A stretch of 50,246 bases of DNA, taken from assembly GCA_937928045.1 (NCBI GenBank), contig CALFWO010000009.1, positions 1 through 50,246 of the forward strand, written 5' to 3'. Of the stretch, positions 16,382 through 24,274 are shown one piece after another (position 1 is the first letter of the stretch; every line of letters starts with the position of its first letter). The translations under genes and the position numbers were made by a program. The notes beneath the pieces are model-generated. The model ran no database searches. It was not told the DNA's origin and saw nothing but the letters and a program-made list of their open reading frames with translations. The stretch comes from an uncultured Saprospiraceae bacterium. GTDB lineage: Bacteria > Bacteroidota > Bacteroidia > Chitinophagales > Saprospiraceae.

Positions 16382-17386
16382 ATGTCTATGGAGGAAGAAA
16401 GATTAGCCGTAATTCGACAATTTGAGTCAGGAAAATATGATTTTGACGCATTGGCCTTGGATGTATTTAACTACCAGCGTTTATACAATCCAGTCTATAA
16501 AGAATATTGCGATTTACTAAATACTCCAAAAAAACTGATACATGTAGATCAAATCCCTTTTTTGCCCATTCAATTTTTCAAATCACATTTAGTAAAGAGT
16601 GGAGGAGATTGGGAGGCCGAAAACATTTTTGAAAGCAGCGGAACTACCGGGGACAATACCAGTAGGCATTATGTACGAAGTCGCGAATTATATCTCAGAA
16701 ACAGTCTTAGGATATTTGAAGAAGCTTATGGTAATATTCAAGATTATCATGTTTTGGCTTTGTTACCCTCATATTTAGAAAGAGAGAATTCGTCTCTTGT
16801 GGCCATGGCAAAATATTTCATGGATCAGTCTGGTCAGGCTGAGCTTAGTTTTTATTTAAATGAATATCAAAGCTTGATAGCTCAATTGAAGCACAATAAT
16901 GAAAAGAATATTCTATCTGTTATCATTGGGGTTACTTTTGCGCTTCTTGATTTTCCTGAAGTTGATACAGTACTTTTTCGCAACGCGATTATCGTTGAAA
17001 CTGGCGGAATGAAGGGACGGAAAAAAGAGATGACAAGACCAGACTTACATGAATTGTTAAAAGAAAAATTTGGCGTTCAAGCAATACATTCAGAATACGG
17101 AATGACTGAGTTATTGTCTCAAGCCTGGTCACAAGGCAATGGAATATTTACTTTGCCGAGTACCATGAAAATGAAACTAAGAGAATTGTCAGATCCATTC
17201 AGTTTTCAAAAAATTGGGAAGACGGGAATATTGAATATTATTGATCTGGCCAACATAGATTCGTGTTCATTTATTGCTACGGAAGACCTTGCAAGAATGC
17301 AAGATGAAAAACATTTTGAAATTTTAGGTAGAGTAGATGGCTCTGCAATTCGAGGTTGCAGTCTTTTGTATATTCCTGAGAAATAA
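16382..17386 (+). CDS. LuxE-like acyl-protein synthetase
   Basis: A 334 aa member of the LuxE/acyl-protein synthetase branch of the adenylate-forming superfamily. It has the ATP-binding FESSGTTGDNTSRHYV (P-loop-like SSGTTG) and SEYGMTELLSQAW, the equivalent of the YGMTE motif. LuxE activates a fatty acid and passes it to a reductase in bioluminescence. No luxC, luxD, luxAB or acyl carrier gene is nearby, so light production is not implied; it more likely activates a carboxylic acid for surface polymer or lipid modification. Two ATGs (16382, 16388) could serve as the start. It converges on the HHH-repeat gene with nine bases between stops. Confidence 0.78.
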   Translation: MSMEEERLAVIRQFESGKYDFDALALDVFNYQRLYNPVYKEYCDLLNTPKKLIHVDQIPFLPIQFFKSHLVKSGGDWEAENIFESSGTTGDNTSRHYVRSRELYLRNSLRIFEEAYGNIQDYHVLALLPSYLERENSSLVAMAKYFMDQSGQAELSFYLNEYQSLIAQLKHNNEKNILSVIIGVTFALLDFPEVDTVLFRNAIIVETGGMKGRKKEMTRPDLHELLKEKFGVQAIHSEYGMTELLSQAWSQGNGIFTLPSTMKMKLRELSDPFSFQKIGKTGILNIIDLANIDSCSFIATEDLARMQDEKHFEILGRVDGSAIRGCSLLYIPEK

Positions 17387-17395
17387 GCTTTGCTA

Positions 17396-18874
17396 TTAAA
17401 TTTTGCCGTTTCTCAATTGACTTTGGAGTTTTCGTAATTCGTCCCATTCCCATTGTGCTGCTAATTGGGCTTGTTGCGGCCAAGATGTTGGATCTTGAAG
17501 CTTAAATGATGAACCACCTTTAGCTAGAATTTCTAATAACTCGTTAGCACTAATTTGAGCCAGAATTCCCCAGCTATTGATACCATTTCGTTTCAACAAA
17601 GTCTCGGTCTTAGGACCTATTCCTTCTATAAGCTTAAGATCATCTTCTTGCTCATCTCCAATTCTAGAAGACAACAAACTACCGTTATCATTTCCGCTGG
17701 CCACTTGCTCCGTCAATTCGTTACTTTCCATAAATTCTGGAATACCTAAAACCGCACGTTTCTTTCGGCTATTTTTTTTCACAGACTCTTCAACCGTCAA
17801 GGTTTCTTCTTTGCTTTCCGCTGAAATTTCTGGAGCTTGACTTTTTATTTCTTCCTTTACATCTATCGTTGCCAAAGGCATCGGCATTTGAACCTCCTTG
17901 ATGACTTCGACCTCTCGTATAATTTCAACAGGAACTTCTTTAATGACCTGTACCTCTTTTATTCTATCCACAAACACCTCTTTAACAACTTCTACCTCTT
18001 TTATGACTTCCACCTCTCGAATCATTTCTACTGGTACCTCCTTTATCAATTCGATAATCTTAGGTACTTCAACTTCCTTTATAACCTGGACTTCTTTAAT
18101 CACTTCCACCTCCCGAATCATTTCAACCGGCACCTCCTTGATAACTTCAACTTCTTTGATCACTTGAACTTCCTTAACAACTTCAACTTCTTTGATGACT
18201 TCGATTTCTTCTCGTACAGGAACTTCTTTAATCACTTGAACTTCCTTAATAACTTCAACCTCCTTTATAATTTCAACAGGAACTTCTTTTATAAGTTCTA
18301 TTTCTCTAATGACTTCGACTGTCTCAACGACTGGTACCTCTTTAATGATCTCGACTTCTTTTATGACCTCCTCCTTTTGAATCACTGGAATTTCCTTCAC
18401 TACTTCAACCAATTTTACGGTCTCTGTATTTACTACTGTTTCAACAGGAACTTCTTTGATCATTTCCAACTCTCGAACAATTCTATGTTCTTTTATGATT
18501 GGCTTCTCTTGAATCAATCTCTGGATTTCGACATTCTCTTGAATCAATTCTGCTCTTGGCTCAGGATTTTCAGGAATCGCGTTAATAACTTCCGCTTGCT
18601 CAGCAACTTTCAGGTTTAAGGCTGCAATTTTTTCTTTATCAACAAGTTGTCTATTTGCCAATTGTTCAGAAAGTTCTTTGTTGGTTACGTTGGTATTTTT
18701 TAACTCCTCTTCAAGACGTATCACTTTTCGTTGGGATACTGAGTCGATGGTGACATTATTTCTCTTCCAAAAATACATGAAAACCATTCCTAAGATCCAA
18801 GATCCCAAAGCTAAGAGGAAGGCCGGGAAGGCGCATTCAGAAAATACTCCCATTAGCAAAATTGAATGTTCCAT
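17396..18874 (-). CDS. Membrane-anchored hexad-repeat protein with C-terminal helix-hairpin-helix domain
   Basis: A 492 aa protein in four parts. Residues about 15-36 form a membrane helix (FPAFLLALGSWILGMVFMYF). Residues 45-100 are coiled coil. Residues 121-329 consist of about 35 near-tandem hexapeptides of the form [IV][KR]E[VI]x[VIE], for example EVIKEVPVEMIREVEVIKEV. After a basic and acidic linker, residues 410-490 carry a helix-hairpin-helix module (LIEGIGPKTETLLKRNGI, then LQDPTSWPQQAQLAAQWEWD) of a kind seen at the ends of several bacterial proteins, including L21-fused ones. HHH modules usually bind DNA or proteins, so one reading is a membrane tether for nucleic acid. No function is established. 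It is divergent from the OmpA-like gene. Confidence 0.75.
   Translation of the reverse strand: MEHSILLMGVFSECAFPAFLLALGSWILGMVFMYFWKRNNVTIDSVSQRKVIRLEEELKNTNVTNKELSEQLANRQLVDKEKIAALNLKVAEQAEVINAIPENPEPRAELIQENVEIQRLIQEKPIIKEHRIVRELEMIKEVPVETVVNTETVKLVEVVKEIPVIQKEEVIKEVEIIKEVPVVETVEVIREIELIKEVPVEIIKEVEVIKEVQVIKEVPVREEIEVIKEVEVVKEVQVIKEVEVIKEVPVEMIREVEVIKEVQVIKEVEVPKIIELIKEVPVEMIREVEVIKEVEVVKEVFVDRIKEVQVIKEVPVEIIREVEVIKEVQMPMPLATIDVKEEIKSQAPEISAESKEETLTVEESVKKNSRKKRAVLGIPEFMESNELTEQVASGNDNGSLLSSRIGDEQEDDLKLIEGIGPKTETLLKRNGINSWGILAQISANELLEILAKGGSSFKLQDPTSWPQQAQLAAQWEWDELRKLQSQLRNGKI
17888..18514 (-). repeat. Coding hexapeptide (18-bp) repeat array
   Basis: About 35 imperfect 18-base units encode the IKEVxV hexads of the preceding protein. 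On the plus strand the units read as alternating cttctttaat/gacttc and cctcttttat-type blocks. Codons vary between units more than the residues do, which points to selection on the protein sequence rather than recent slippage. Confidence 0.75.
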
Positions 18875-19096
18875 AATGACTTGTAAACTGTAGATTGATT
18901 TTTTTGGTGAGGTCTGTTTCCATCCCTAGCCCAAAGCTAGGAAAAGGTATCAAAACCAAAAAATATTCTGAGCTTTAAGTCTCGAAAATGTTTAATTTAG
19001 TGCAACTTAGCACCAAAACAAATGGTATAAATGTTTAATTCGTTCTATTTGAAAAAAAATTGAATGAATTATGTTTAAACTAATAGATTTTATAGC

Positions 19097-19990
19097 ATGA
19101 ATAAGCAGACGCTTTTGTGGGGTTTTCTTTCTGTAATTTGGATTGGAGCAGGAAGTAGTTATGTAGGCAATCTTGCCTGTGCTTCTTTGAATAATTTGGT
19201 TCCGCTTGGTTTACAACACAATGATTTGAAGTTGGAATCAACGGATCATTTTCAATTTGGTCTTTCATCTTCTGAGATAAGTTTTGGACCATCTACAAAG
19301 ACATTTTTCAGTGATCTGGCTAATTATCTAAATGAAGACCCAACCAGACAAGTTGCTTTAAGTGGGCTTTTCCTTCCTGAAGAGTTGAATCATACTCAAC
19401 ATAACAATCTCGGAATAGCAAGGGGAAATAGTGTAAAAGAAGCTTTGGTTCATTTCGGAGCATCCGAAAGCCAGATTGATATAAAAAGCAAGGAGTTGGT
19501 CAAAAATCCAATGATCGATAATGTGCTGTATGATGGTGTTCTTTTCGAAATAAATTCAATCGAATCTCCTAAAAATGATGTTCCTGCAGCGACAGAAACT
19601 TCGCTAAATTCATTTGATGCCACGGACATTTCGGCGCCAAAAGCTAAAGAATTTGTTGAGCCGATGACACTTTATGGAGATGCAGTATTTAGCCTGGATA
19701 TGAACCCATCAATGCAACATTATATAGAGAAAATTGGAGCTTATTTGGCAGATCACCCTGACGCGACATTACAGATAATTGGCCATACGCAAGAACTTGG
19801 ATCAATAGTAAAGAATGCAGATCGTTCTTTAGAATTAGCAAGGAAGGTGCGAAGATTTTTTAGAAACAATGGTATCAACTTCAGAAGAATTAAAACTCAT
19901 GCGAAAGGGGCAACCGAACCAATCTTAACACCGCAATATCCTCAAGCAGAAACTAAAAACAACAGAGTCGAGATCAAGATTATCGACTAA
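19097..19990 (+). CDS. OmpA-like protein with two OmpA-type domains
   Basis: A 297 aa exported protein with a signal peptide (cleavage near GNLACA). There are two OmpA C-terminal-like regions. The first (about 55-155) is degenerate: it has SSEISFGPSTKTFFSDLANY and NLGIARGNSVKEALVHFGA. The second (about 195-297) is canonical: AVFSLDMNPSMQHYIEKIGA, then SLELARKVRRFFRNNGI and ETKNNRVEIKI. Such domains bind peptidoglycan noncovalently. In the second, the usual TDNxG is replaced by GHTQELGS, which is close to the consensus. It is separated from the divergent HHH gene by 222 bases that hold three ATGTTTAA repeats. Confidence 0.78.
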   Translation: MNKQTLLWGFLSVIWIGAGSSYVGNLACASLNNLVPLGLQHNDLKLESTDHFQFGLSSSEISFGPSTKTFFSDLANYLNEDPTRQVALSGLFLPEELNHTQHNNLGIARGNSVKEALVHFGASESQIDIKSKELVKNPMIDNVLYDGVLFEINSIESPKNDVPAATETSLNSFDATDISAPKAKEFVEPMTLYGDAVFSLDMNPSMQHYIEKIGAYLADHPDATLQIIGHTQELGSIVKNADRSLELARKVRRFFRNNGINFRRIKTHAKGATEPILTPQYPQAETKNNRVEIKIID

Positions 19991-20008
19991 TCAAATCTTC
20001 CATATAAC

Positions 20009-20821
20009 TTAAAGATCTACTTTTTTCATTCTGAAGAATAGAAGGAATATAAAAATAGAAATATATATCAAGCTGATGATAACAGCTAATGGACGATCCA
20101 TTATCAAACTGAAGCCAGAAGTTTCCACCATTTCTCCTAGTAGTTTTGGAATTGGAATTGGTAGTAAATCTTCAAAGGCATTGAAAGGATAAAAGTTCAC
20201 GGATTCATTTCCTAGAATCTGCTTATGAATAACATGCCTCAAAATGTTCTCAATAAACATAGCGTAAGCAAAATATAACATTAAACTTAGTCCAGTACGT
20301 TTTACAAATAAGCCAATCATAAATCCAACCAATAGATAAGCAAAGCTTTGTAAAAAGAAAAGAAGGAAATATGGAATTCCTTCAAGTACTCTTGATAAGT
20401 ATATTGTTTCAGTATGAAAAAAACCAATTGCACACGAAATAAAAATGAAATAAACAGCCAAGAAAAAGGACAAAGACCCTATGAAAAAAAGTTTCCCTGA
20501 AAGAAACTGATTGCGACTGAGGCCAGTGATTATATTTTGCCGTAACGTTTTATAATCATACTCGACAGTAATTAATATAACACCCATCAACCCCATAAGC
20601 ATAAACACAATCCAGCTTCCAATGTATCCTGCACTGCCAAAAATATTTGGAAAAAGATAGTAGGAACTTACGCTGCTTAATTCATCAGCCATCCTAGAGA
20701 AATTAACCGTTTTGGGGAGTAAAATTAAAGCAGGTAATAAGCAAATATAAAGCAACAATAAAACTCTAAAAGTTTTATGTTTTCTAAATTTAAGCCATTC
20801 TAATTTTAGTAAATCCATCAT
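20009..20821 (-). CDS. ABC-2 type transporter permease
   Basis: A 270 aa membrane protein with six hydrophobic segments and the N-terminal MMDLLKLEWLKFRKHKTFRV that marks ABC-2 permeases of the BcrB/NatB/YhaP kind. It includes TVEYDYKTLRQNIITGLSRNQF, in which the cytoplasmic loop after the second helix contacts the ATPase. The gene starts four bases after the ATPase stop, so they form an operon. The exported substrate is unknown; peptide antibiotics and sodium are examples within the superfamily. Confidence 0.83.
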   Translation of the reverse strand: MMDLLKLEWLKFRKHKTFRVLLLLYICLLPALILLPKTVNFSRMADELSSVSSYYLFPNIFGSAGYIGSWIVFMLMGLMGVILITVEYDYKTLRQNIITGLSRNQFLSGKLFFIGSLSFFLAVYFIFISCAIGFFHTETIYLSRVLEGIPYFLLFFLQSFAYLLVGFMIGLFVKRTGLSLMLYFAYAMFIENILRHVIHKQILGNESVNFYPFNAFEDLLPIPIPKLLGEMVETSGFSLIMDRPLAVIISLIYISIFIFLLFFRMKKVDL

Positions 20822-20825
20822 GGTA

Positions 20826-21704
20826 TTAATCTTCTGTTATGGCTAAAAATTCCGATTCTAAACTTCTTTTCTTTACAGCCAAATGAGATAATACAATACC
20901 CTTGGACTGAGCCAACTTGTTAATTTTTAACCCATCCCATTGTTCAGCAACTTGGAAATAATGAATTCCGTTTTTCTCTTCATGTCCTTCAATAGAAAGG
21001 GCAGTAAGAAGCGGTTGTAAAGATTGGTCTTTAGCGCTCAATTCTACTAATATTTTATCACCCAATAATGCTCCTACTGGCCCTTGAGTTAGCATTTTTC
21101 CTTTTTTCAAAATGGCTACATGAGAACATATTTTTTCAACCTCATCCAGCATATGACTTGCCATCAATATGGTTTTGCCACTCTTGGCGATTGAAAGTAG
21201 CGTTTTCCGTACTTCAGCTATTCCTTTGGGATCTAATCCATTGGTTGGTTCATCAAAAATCAAAACTTCAGGGTTTCCAATCATCGCAGCAGCGATAGCC
21301 AGTCGCTGTTTCATTCCTAAAGAATAAGCTCGAAATAACGTTTTTCTTCTGTCTGCTAACCCAACCAATTCCAAAATTGCTGTAGGATCCTGAGGAGTGC
21401 TTTTGATTTGAGAAATAATTTTCAAATTTTCGTCTGCATTGAGATATGGATAAAAGTTAGGAGTTTCCAACAAAGCTCCAATTCGTCTTCTAGCACGGTA
21501 CGATTTTGATTCCTGGAACCATTGAAAGTTACCAGAACTTGGCTTTGTAATGCCTAGAAGCATACCTAGGGTGGTGGACTTACCTGATCCATTGGGACCT
21601 AATAATCCTAAGACCTGACCTCGTTCTAAGTTCAAATCTAGATTTTTGACTGCGTGAAGGGAACCATAATATTTATTGAGCCCATGTACTTCAAGTACTT
21701 TCAT
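20826..21704 (-). CDS. ABC transporter ATP-binding protein (ABC-2 exporter)
   Basis: A 292 aa ATPase with Walker A GLLGPNGSGKSTTLGMLLG and the signature YSLGMKQRLAIAAAM. The Walker B and D-loop EVLIFDEPTNGLDPKGI are followed by a switch histidine in ILMASHMLDEV. A C-terminal extension after residue 210 (LVELSAKDQSL onward) is typical of BcrA/CcmA-like exporters. It forms an exporter with the permease directly downstream. A strong hairpin ends 14 bases before its start codon, closing the sigma-factor operon upstream and possibly limiting its leader. Confidence 0.9.
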   Translation of the reverse strand: MKVLEVHGLNKYYGSLHAVKNLDLNLERGQVLGLLGPNGSGKSTTLGMLLGITKPSSGNFQWFQESKSYRARRRIGALLETPNFYPYLNADENLKIISQIKSTPQDPTAILELVGLADRRKTLFRAYSLGMKQRLAIAAAMIGNPEVLIFDEPTNGLDPKGIAEVRKTLLSIAKSGKTILMASHMLDEVEKICSHVAILKKGKMLTQGPVGALLGDKILVELSAKDQSLQPLLTALSIEGHEEKNGIHYFQVAEQWDGLKINKLAQSKGIVLSHLAVKKRSLESEFLAITED

Positions 21705-21708
21705 AGCC

Positions 21709-21748
21709 TAAAAGTAAAATGTCGCAGCTAAATAATAGCAGCGACATT
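21709..21748 (-). terminator. Terminator of the ECF sigma operon, abutting the ABC gene start
   Basis: AATGTCGCAGCT (21737-21748 read on the minus strand) pairs with AGCAGCGACATT (21718-21729) over 12 positions with one A-A mismatch and a 7-base loop. On the minus strand it is followed by TTTACTTTT. The ABC ATPase ATG begins at 21704. Confidence 0.65.
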
Positions 21749-21782
21749 CAATAATTATTTCATTCTACAGTATTCATTTCAT

Positions 21783-22478
21783 CTAACGGTTTTCTTGAGC
21801 CTTCTTTTTCTGCTTAGCTTTGATTTCTTCTTCCGTCAAAGTTAAAGACTCTATGTCCGCAGTATTTTGGGTTCGCAGTGGTATTTCACCAAGTTTAGTG
21901 GATGCTCTTTGCTTATCATCCAATGGATTTTCTGTAGCTGAAACAGCCGTCTCAGAGATGGTTTCCAGCGGTGCCACTGGTTCAATGTTTGAAATTCGAG
22001 CTTCTTCCAGCGGTTCATCATCACTCAGTAATTCTCGTGCTGACTTACCTCGTCTAGATTTCTTCTGATCGGAATGATCTTCTTTCTGAAGCTCATAGAC
22101 AAAATCAGATTCAATTGGAATCGTCGGAATGATTTCTTTGTTTACAGGATCAGAAACCATTTGATCACTTTGATGACGTTGGTATTCTTTTAATCCTACA
22201 GTTGCCGCCAAACCTAAAATCAATGCTGCAGCAACTTTCGTCCACCAGGTCAATTGCCTTTTTACTTTCAAGCTTAATGGGATACGAGTTTTGACACTTT
22301 CCCAAACCTCCGGCGAAGGGGTAGATTCTAAATCACCTAACTCTTGCTGAAAAGCATCATCAATTGGATCATGATCTTGTTTTCTTAGACCACTTGGTGG
22401 TGGAACTTGAAAATCGTTGAATCCTTCCTTGAAGAACTCATCCAATTCATTCTTTTTGTTGTTGTTACTTACTTTCAT
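21783..22478 (-). CDS. Probable anti-sigma or sigma-linked single-pass membrane protein
   Basis: A 231 aa protein that starts one base after the ECF sigma stop. Its cytoplasmic N-terminus has two related modules, EFFKEGFNDFQVPPPSG and FQQELGDLESTPSPEVWESV. One membrane helix follows (about residues 83-100, WWTKVAAALILGLAATVG), and then a periplasmic, acidic, low-complexity tail ending in a Lys-rich end. Genes of this form after Bacteroidota ECF factors are presumed anti-sigma factors, but it lacks a recognisable FecR or zinc anti-sigma (ZAS) domain. The assignment rests on position and layout. Confidence 0.6.
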   Translation of the reverse strand: MKVSNNNKKNELDEFFKEGFNDFQVPPPSGLRKQDHDPIDDAFQQELGDLESTPSPEVWESVKTRIPLSLKVKRQLTWWTKVAAALILGLAATVGLKEYQRHQSDQMVSDPVNKEIIPTIPIESDFVYELQKEDHSDQKKSRRGKSARELLSDDEPLEEARISNIEPVAPLETISETAVSATENPLDDKQRASTKLGEIPLRTQNTADIESLTLTEEEIKAKQKKKAQENR

Positions 22479-22479
22479 G

Positions 22480-23037
22480 TTACTGTTCGTTCAGGTTTCG
22501 AATCATTTTTTTAATTGATTCTCTGGCGCGGGCTAATTGCGATTTTGATGTTCCTTCAGAGATGTCTAACATTTTGGCTATCTCTTTGTGGGTATATCCT
22601 TCAATTCCATAAAGGTTAAAGACGGTTCTATAACCCGTTGGCAGTTGTTGAATTATTCTTAATAAATCCTTAGTTGCAAGGTTGTCCAAAGCTAGGCTTT
22701 CGGTTCCTTGATCGTATACGGAATCCAATTCGACCACTTTTCTTTTGGTTACCGCTTTTCGGTAAAATTCAATGGAAGTATTGACAAAAATTCTTTTCAA
22801 CCATCCTTCGAATGATCCCTCTCCTCGAAATCTATCAAGATTCTTAAATACTTTCACAAATCCTTCTTGGAGGATGTCTTCAGCACTGTGATAGTCACTA
22901 GCATACCTTAGACATATTCCAAACATGGTCTGCGAAAAGTGTGTATACAGCGCCTCTTGAGCATGAGGTTTTCCCGCGATGCATGCTTGGACAATGTCCA
23001 TGTCAAATACACCATTCAATTGCAAATTAGTTACCAT
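22480..23037 (-). CDS. ECF-type RNA polymerase sigma factor
   Basis: Sigma-70 family factor with only regions 2 and 4. Region 2 has ALYTHFSQTMFGICLRYASD and DILQEGFVKVFKNLDRFRGE. Region 4 has LPTGYRTVFNLYGIEGYTHK, then EIAKMLDISEGTSKSQLARA. I start at the ATG at 23037 (185 aa); the frame is open to a TTG at 23058, and an ATG at 23001 would give 173 aa, which is equally acceptable for the family. The next gene, one base downstream, is its likely regulator. The signal it answers to is not visible. Confidence 0.88.
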   Translation of the reverse strand: MVTNLQLNGVFDMDIVQACIAGKPHAQEALYTHFSQTMFGICLRYASDYHSAEDILQEGFVKVFKNLDRFRGEGSFEGWLKRIFVNTSIEFYRKAVTKRKVVELDSVYDQGTESLALDNLATKDLLRIIQQLPTGYRTVFNLYGIEGYTHKEIAKMLDISEGTSKSQLARARESIKKMIRNLNEQ

Positions 23038-23126
23038 AAACTGGTTTTTTTTGCCCAAAAGGACAATTTAGGTTAATGGATAAAAGGGTAACATTTCGTC
23101 ATTCATTCTAAATTAGGATCATAATT

Positions 23127-23711
23127 TTAAACCGGTAGAGCTTTGAGATAGTTGACAAACTGTTCCACTGCTCTTGCTCTTGAACTAATACTATTTTTGA
23201 TAGTTTCATCTAAAACTCCGAAAGATTGAACATGTCCTTCAGGTTGAAAAATCGGATCGTACCCAAATCCTCCATTTCCAACTGGAGCTAATAAAATAGC
23301 CCCTTTTGTGATGCCACTAAACGTCTTTATTGTTCCTTGAAAAGAAAACGCAATTACAGTCTTAAATCTTGCGTTCCGGTTGTTTAAACCATTTAGCTCG
23401 CTCAAGACCTTATTCATATTTTTTGCTGCACTTCTTTCTGGTCCTCCATATCTAGCAGAATAAATTCCGGGTCGACCATCTAAAGCTTCTATTTCTAATC
23501 CCGTATCATCTGCAAAACAGTCCATACCATAATTGGCCGTAACATATTTTGCTTTCTGAATGGCATTTCCCTCGATGGTTTCTTGTGTCTCGGGAACATC
23601 CTCAAGGCAATTGATGTCTTTTAAACTCAAGACTTCAAATTGATCACCAAGGATGGTTCTTACTTCAGCTACTTTGTGCTCATTACTCGATGCAAAAACA
23701 ATCTTTCTCAT
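23127..23711 (-). CDS. rdgB: XTP/dITP diphosphatase (RdgB/HAM1 family)
   Basis: House-cleaning pyrophosphatase that removes ITP, dITP and XTP from the nucleotide pool. At 194 aa the length is normal. Signatures are IVFASSNEHKVAEV at the start (the SxNxxK motif), CFADDTGLEIEALDGRPGIY followed by SARYGG, then GGFGYDPIF, and ISSRARAVEQF at the end. It lies three bases after a small unknown gene on the same strand, so both are probably cotranscribed. Confidence 0.95.
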   Translation of the reverse strand: MRKIVFASSNEHKVAEVRTILGDQFEVLSLKDINCLEDVPETQETIEGNAIQKAKYVTANYGMDCFADDTGLEIEALDGRPGIYSARYGGPERSAAKNMNKVLSELNGLNNRNARFKTVIAFSFQGTIKTFSGITKGAILLAPVGNGGFGYDPIFQPEGHVQSFGVLDETIKNSISSRARAVEQFVNYLKALPV

Positions 23712-23714
23712 AAC

Positions 23715-24161
23715 TTACTTTGTTGGAAATAATTTTTGCAAAGATACCCACAATTGCTTTTTAAGATTTGGATCATTCAAGATTTCCACTGGATCATCCG
23801 CCCAAAGCAATTGATTACCTTGAAAGGATACTGGACCATATTTGTTTAGCTCTATGTTAAGACCTAAATTTTTTGGATCAATTCCTAAACAGATCCATAT
23901 TTCATGTTGTTCGTAGATAAAAGTGGAAGTAAGAGAAAAACCGTTTCCATTTTCCAAAATAACCTTTGAACATTGCTGCTGAAAATCGAGAAGCACTGCT
24001 TTAAACACCTTTTCAAGAAAATCATGACACGCTTTTGTATCATGTTGTACATCATAGACGAGGCAAAGCTTTTTGGGGTTGTCAGTGGCAATAGAAAGTT
24101 TTTGTTCTGACAGTTCAGATAATCCAATAATTGGAAGATGGATATTTGGCTCAACAGACAT
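23715..24161 (-). CDS. Conserved-looking protein of unknown function upstream of rdgB
   Basis: A 148 aa soluble protein without signal peptide or membrane segment. Visible features are ICLGIDPKNLGLNIELNKYG, a WADDPVEILNDPNLKKQLWV segment and a helical C-terminus. I do not recognise the family. It precedes rdgB by three bases, which suggests a link to nucleotide or DNA metabolism, but that is only a guess from position. Confidence 0.6.
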   Translation of the reverse strand: MSVEPNIHLPIIGLSELSEQKLSIATDNPKKLCLVYDVQHDTKACHDFLEKVFKAVLLDFQQQCSKVILENGNGFSLTSTFIYEQHEIWICLGIDPKNLGLNIELNKYGPVSFQGNQLLWADDPVEILNDPNLKKQLWVSLQKLFPTK

Positions 24162-24249
24162 ATATTTTGCAAATAGGTTAAATGACGGAATTATAGCAAA
24201 GTTTGTGAGAAAAAATTTACACTCAGTAGAATAATTGTCTATAAAGTTT

Positions 24250-24257
24250 TAACTTTG
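24250..24257 (+). promoter_or_regulatory. -7 type promoter element before the aminotransferase gene
   Basis: TAACTTTG fits TAnnTTTG and would give a very short leader of about 12 bases to the ATG at 24275. No TTTG lies at the usual distance upstream. Confidence 0.38.
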
Positions 24258-24274
24258 AGTAAAGTCGAAACCAT

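Noticed and set aside
16382-17386. LuxE-like gene taken as evidence of bioluminescence.
   Set aside because: No luxA, luxB, luxC or luxD homologue lies in the window, and LuxE-like genes occur in many non-luminous Bacteroidota.
17888-18514. Repeat array considered as a CRISPR or satellite.
   Set aside because: Units are 18 bases, contiguous, imperfect, keep the reading frame and encode the hexads; there are no spacers.
17837-18619. Long plus-strand open frames opposite the hexad-repeat gene (260 and 89 residues).
   Set aside because: They follow the repeat array with strongly biased Asn/Phe/Leu or Ser/Thr composition and no domain; they are the mirror of the repeated coding sequence.
18925-18941. 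Hairpin CCTAGC/GCTAGG near the HHH gene start.
   Set aside because: Only six pairs, no T-run on either strand, and no position that clearly acts as terminator or operator.
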